Positions 61,471 through 64,000 of a stretch of DNA of 64,000 nt are shown piece by piece (the first letter of the stretch is position 1; every line of letters begins with the position of its first letter). Origin of the DNA: Atherix ibis (taxonomy: Eukaryota; Arthropoda; Insecta; Diptera; Athericidae); contig OY282607.1 of NCBI GenBank assembly GCA_958298945.1, positions 74,578,868-74,642,867 on the forward strand. The letters are read 5' to 3'. The position numbers and the translations under genes are program-made. The notes below the pieces were generated by a model that worked only from the letters and a program-made list of their open reading frames with translations, was not told the origin of the DNA and searched no databases.

Positions 61471-64000
61471 TCTCTTACATGTATGCTGGTAATGTAAAAC
61501 TGTGTTTGGTTAAAAAAAGGTTTATTTCCATTCCTTGAAACATCCATCGATATCCAATAATAAATTTTTAACTTACATTCGCAAATGTACACAATAACAC
61601 CTCACGTTATTCAAAAACCGCCTCTATTTTTGATAAAGTATTTTTTGAATAACATTTATTAAAAAAAAAAACATGTTTAAAATTTAATAAAACCAAAAAA
61701 AATGAAATAAAAATTAATCAAACATTTATAAAGGTGAACAAAAAGTCATAAAGGTATAAATATACATAATGCTTTTGGAGTATAAATCATTGACAAAAAA
61801 AATATAACCCATAAAAATACTAAATTTTAAAACAAAATAATCTCTTGTAAATTTTTATAGTTTATAGCCTTATAAAATTAATATGAAATTATTTATTTAA
61901 TAATTCATTGGTAAATGGTAGAAAAATTATGAGAAAATCTTTATGCCCACAAATTTTATGAATATTTTTTTTACATTTAGGATTGTAAACGTATTTGCAG
62001 TATCTTCAAGATAATCGGAATAGTGGAGGAAATTTTCGCAGGGCAATATGATGTTGGAATACAGGTAGGAACAATTGCTACCTGAACGCGGTGGTAATTG
62101 ATATTTTATTAAGTAGCTTAAAAATGATAAATGGTTTTTATCATGTTATGGAATCACACGATGAAAACACAACAATATAAGCATATACATATGTATTTTG
62201 GCTACCATACATTGTGTATATCCATATGGAAGTTGATATTTTTTAATATAGTGGATAGTGTCCATTAAACTAACTACAAATAGGTTCCGAAAATAATTTA
62301 ATAAAAGCAAAAAAAATATTTTTGAATATTTGGAATCAGAATTTTTTTATTTTATTAAAAGGGAATAGACATTGAGAGTTATAGGACATATTCATTGAGA
62401 ATAAAGAGTGAATACTGAATGTACATATTTCAGCATATTCATTTATATAAGAGAAAATATGAATTTAAAATTTGCAAGACCTCATAAAAATGAAAAGCAC
62501 AAAATTAAGTCTCTGACACCAGAACGTATTGTCGATAATTTATCTTAGCGAGTGAAAATCCAACAAAAGATCTTTTGTGAGGAGATGCCATTGACCGAAA
62601 TGTTCGGATTGTCAGCCATATAAGTTCAAGCAAACGAGCACGAGCGGAGAACATAATCCAAAGACGGAACTTTGGCGAAAACAGAAATCGCTGCTTGTTA
62701 GCAACGTACAATGACAGAAATTTATTCAAACGTGTGGGGTCCTTACCGATTTATCCGCAACAAATCCAGTCCAAATACAACAGTTGATTTCTAAGTACAT
62801 GGATTTTTAGTGCTCTACGAATATCTTAAGCGATGAACTCTTATACCCGGTGGAGAGCTGAACCGGTAAAGGGTTGTGGGAGGACCATTACCCGCATGTA
62901 CACATAGTACAATGAACAATTCATCCATCCATTCGTCCATCTAATCCCTGGATAAGATGAATTCACACACAGCGGTTTCGAATTACCTACAATCAACAAA
63001 TCTACAACTGACTGACGACTACTTTATACATTCATTCAATTATACTCGTATCGTACATAAGCCATAACAAATGAAATGCAAAAATTCTATACACGTCTAC
63101 AAGTATAGGTAGCTCTTAAAGTGAGATGAATCCTACTTCACCAGAGTCCGAGTTCAAATATTCAAATCCATACTAAGATCAATTGTTTAAAAATAGTAAA
63201 ACCTGAACTGATGTTCTTCAATTGCAATTCCAATAATGGGTCAATAGTAAAAAGTCGAAAAGAGTAGAAGAAAATCCTTCCAAAAAAAATAAATAGAAAT
63301 AATAATAATAAAGAGTTGGACAAAATACAGAACACCCAATTGAAGTGTACTCAGAAATGATAAATTATTACCGAGGATTTAGCGATGTACACTTATGTGA
63401 CTTGAACATATAACGTGAATATAATTTTGAAACGGATTGGCTTACACAGTTAATGGTATTGGCGAGACCCCACCATGATCCAATGATGATCAAAGGCTCA
63501 TCCACTTATGAGCCTTGAAGCTACATACCATATATAAAACACTGATTTTGAGTGGTTGGTATCTGAACGTAAGCATCTATGTCTCTATGCAAAGAAGTAT
63601 CTCACAAAGAAATCTATTCTAATAATGACTGAAGCTTAAGGCTGACTAGATTATTTCTCATCTTGTCAAATACTTAGAGGTACTGCTTAAATTTTTTCCA
63701 ATAAGAAAATATGTTTGCACATGGAGAAATGCCTAAGTAAATCAAATTTTCTCTAGTATAATTTAATTTTAGGAACTGTTCAAATCAAATATATCTGAAA
63801 TGCCAATCTTTTTAGAACTTGTACAATTTATTTTCTGGACTCTATTCACTAAAGTTCAGCGATGAAGACATCTTCATTTTCATTGGCAATGCATACAATC
63901 AAATTGATAATTAACTGCAAATTCAGTGAACAGATCAGTCATAAGTGTGGATAGGATGAATATTGAGGATCTAACTATTGTACCATATATTGAATAACCA
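61471..64000. other. no gene recognised to the window edge
   Basis: AT-rich to about 62500, then a less AT-rich stretch 62500-63000 with a 74-codon minus-strand ORF (62505-62729) that I cannot assign. One TACTCGTA at 63043. Confidence 0.35.

Noticed and set aside
62505..62729. 74-aa minus ORF as a gene
   Set aside because: No splice sites, domain or partner exon that I can support.
1..64000. CRISPR arrays, bacterial operons, rRNA, tRNA
   Set aside because: No regularly spaced repeats, no ribosome-binding-site-led gene strings, and no cloverleaf or rRNA sequence recognised; the sequence is eukaryotic nuclear DNA. A covariance-model scan would be needed to exclude short RNA genes.

Overview
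This is a eukaryotic, AT-rich (roughly 70% A+T by eye), gene-poor window. It is almost certainly from an insect and probably a fly. The reasons are a natalisin neuropeptide precursor exon at the left edge, insect-type mariner/Tc1 elements of several lineages, a Jockey-like non-LTR retrotransposon family, and GT-AG splice sites. No bacterial-type operon, CRISPR array, rRNA or confident tRNA is present.

Host genes. Only two host coding exons are well supported. At 51-886 (+) lies the last coding exon of a natalisin (NTL) precursor: three amidated FxPxR peptides in tandem, each ending in Gly plus a dibasic site, followed by a long His/Gln/Asn-rich tail. Its upstream exons lie to the left of the window. 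At 54959-55941 (-) is one large internal exon, with clean acceptor and donor, of a Ser/Thr/Ala/Asn-rich protein that I cannot name. Three weaker coding-like blocks (11970-12164, 12210-12449, 19380-19614) and a 1.2-kb less AT-rich region (28340-29557) could be further exons or decayed genes.

Mobile elements. The space between is long intergenic or intronic DNA full of dead transposons. There are two related mariners with CGAGGGTC-type ends (32060-33350, nearly intact; 40762-42030), an irritans-like mariner with an internal deletion (16887-17609), and a mellifera-like mariner (25630-26868). A family called 'B' here has five remnants (about 1950-2450, 17932-18569, 23096-23750, 34377-35055, 40574-42261). 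There is also another mariner-type remnant (37925-38345), a remnant with a DUF4817-like N-terminus (5305-6035), a TA-flanked Tc1-like element carrying an unexplained ORF (13668-14662), and at least seven fragments of one Jockey-like LINE family. One mariner is inserted precisely at a TA inside a family-B element.

Structure not explained by genes. The most striking item is a perfect palindrome with 52-nt arms and a 2-nt spacer at 27288-27393, made from a transposase fragment. Other long hairpins lie at 2139-2238, 12680-12762, 18754-18805, 34175-34229 and 57481-57600. The octamer TACTCGTA/TACGAGTA occurs about 15 times, against roughly 2 expected. A 104-nt cluster contains five ACTAGT sites (44781-44884). 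I see no new multi-gene system; the window is best read as a neuropeptide locus next to a large transposon graveyard.
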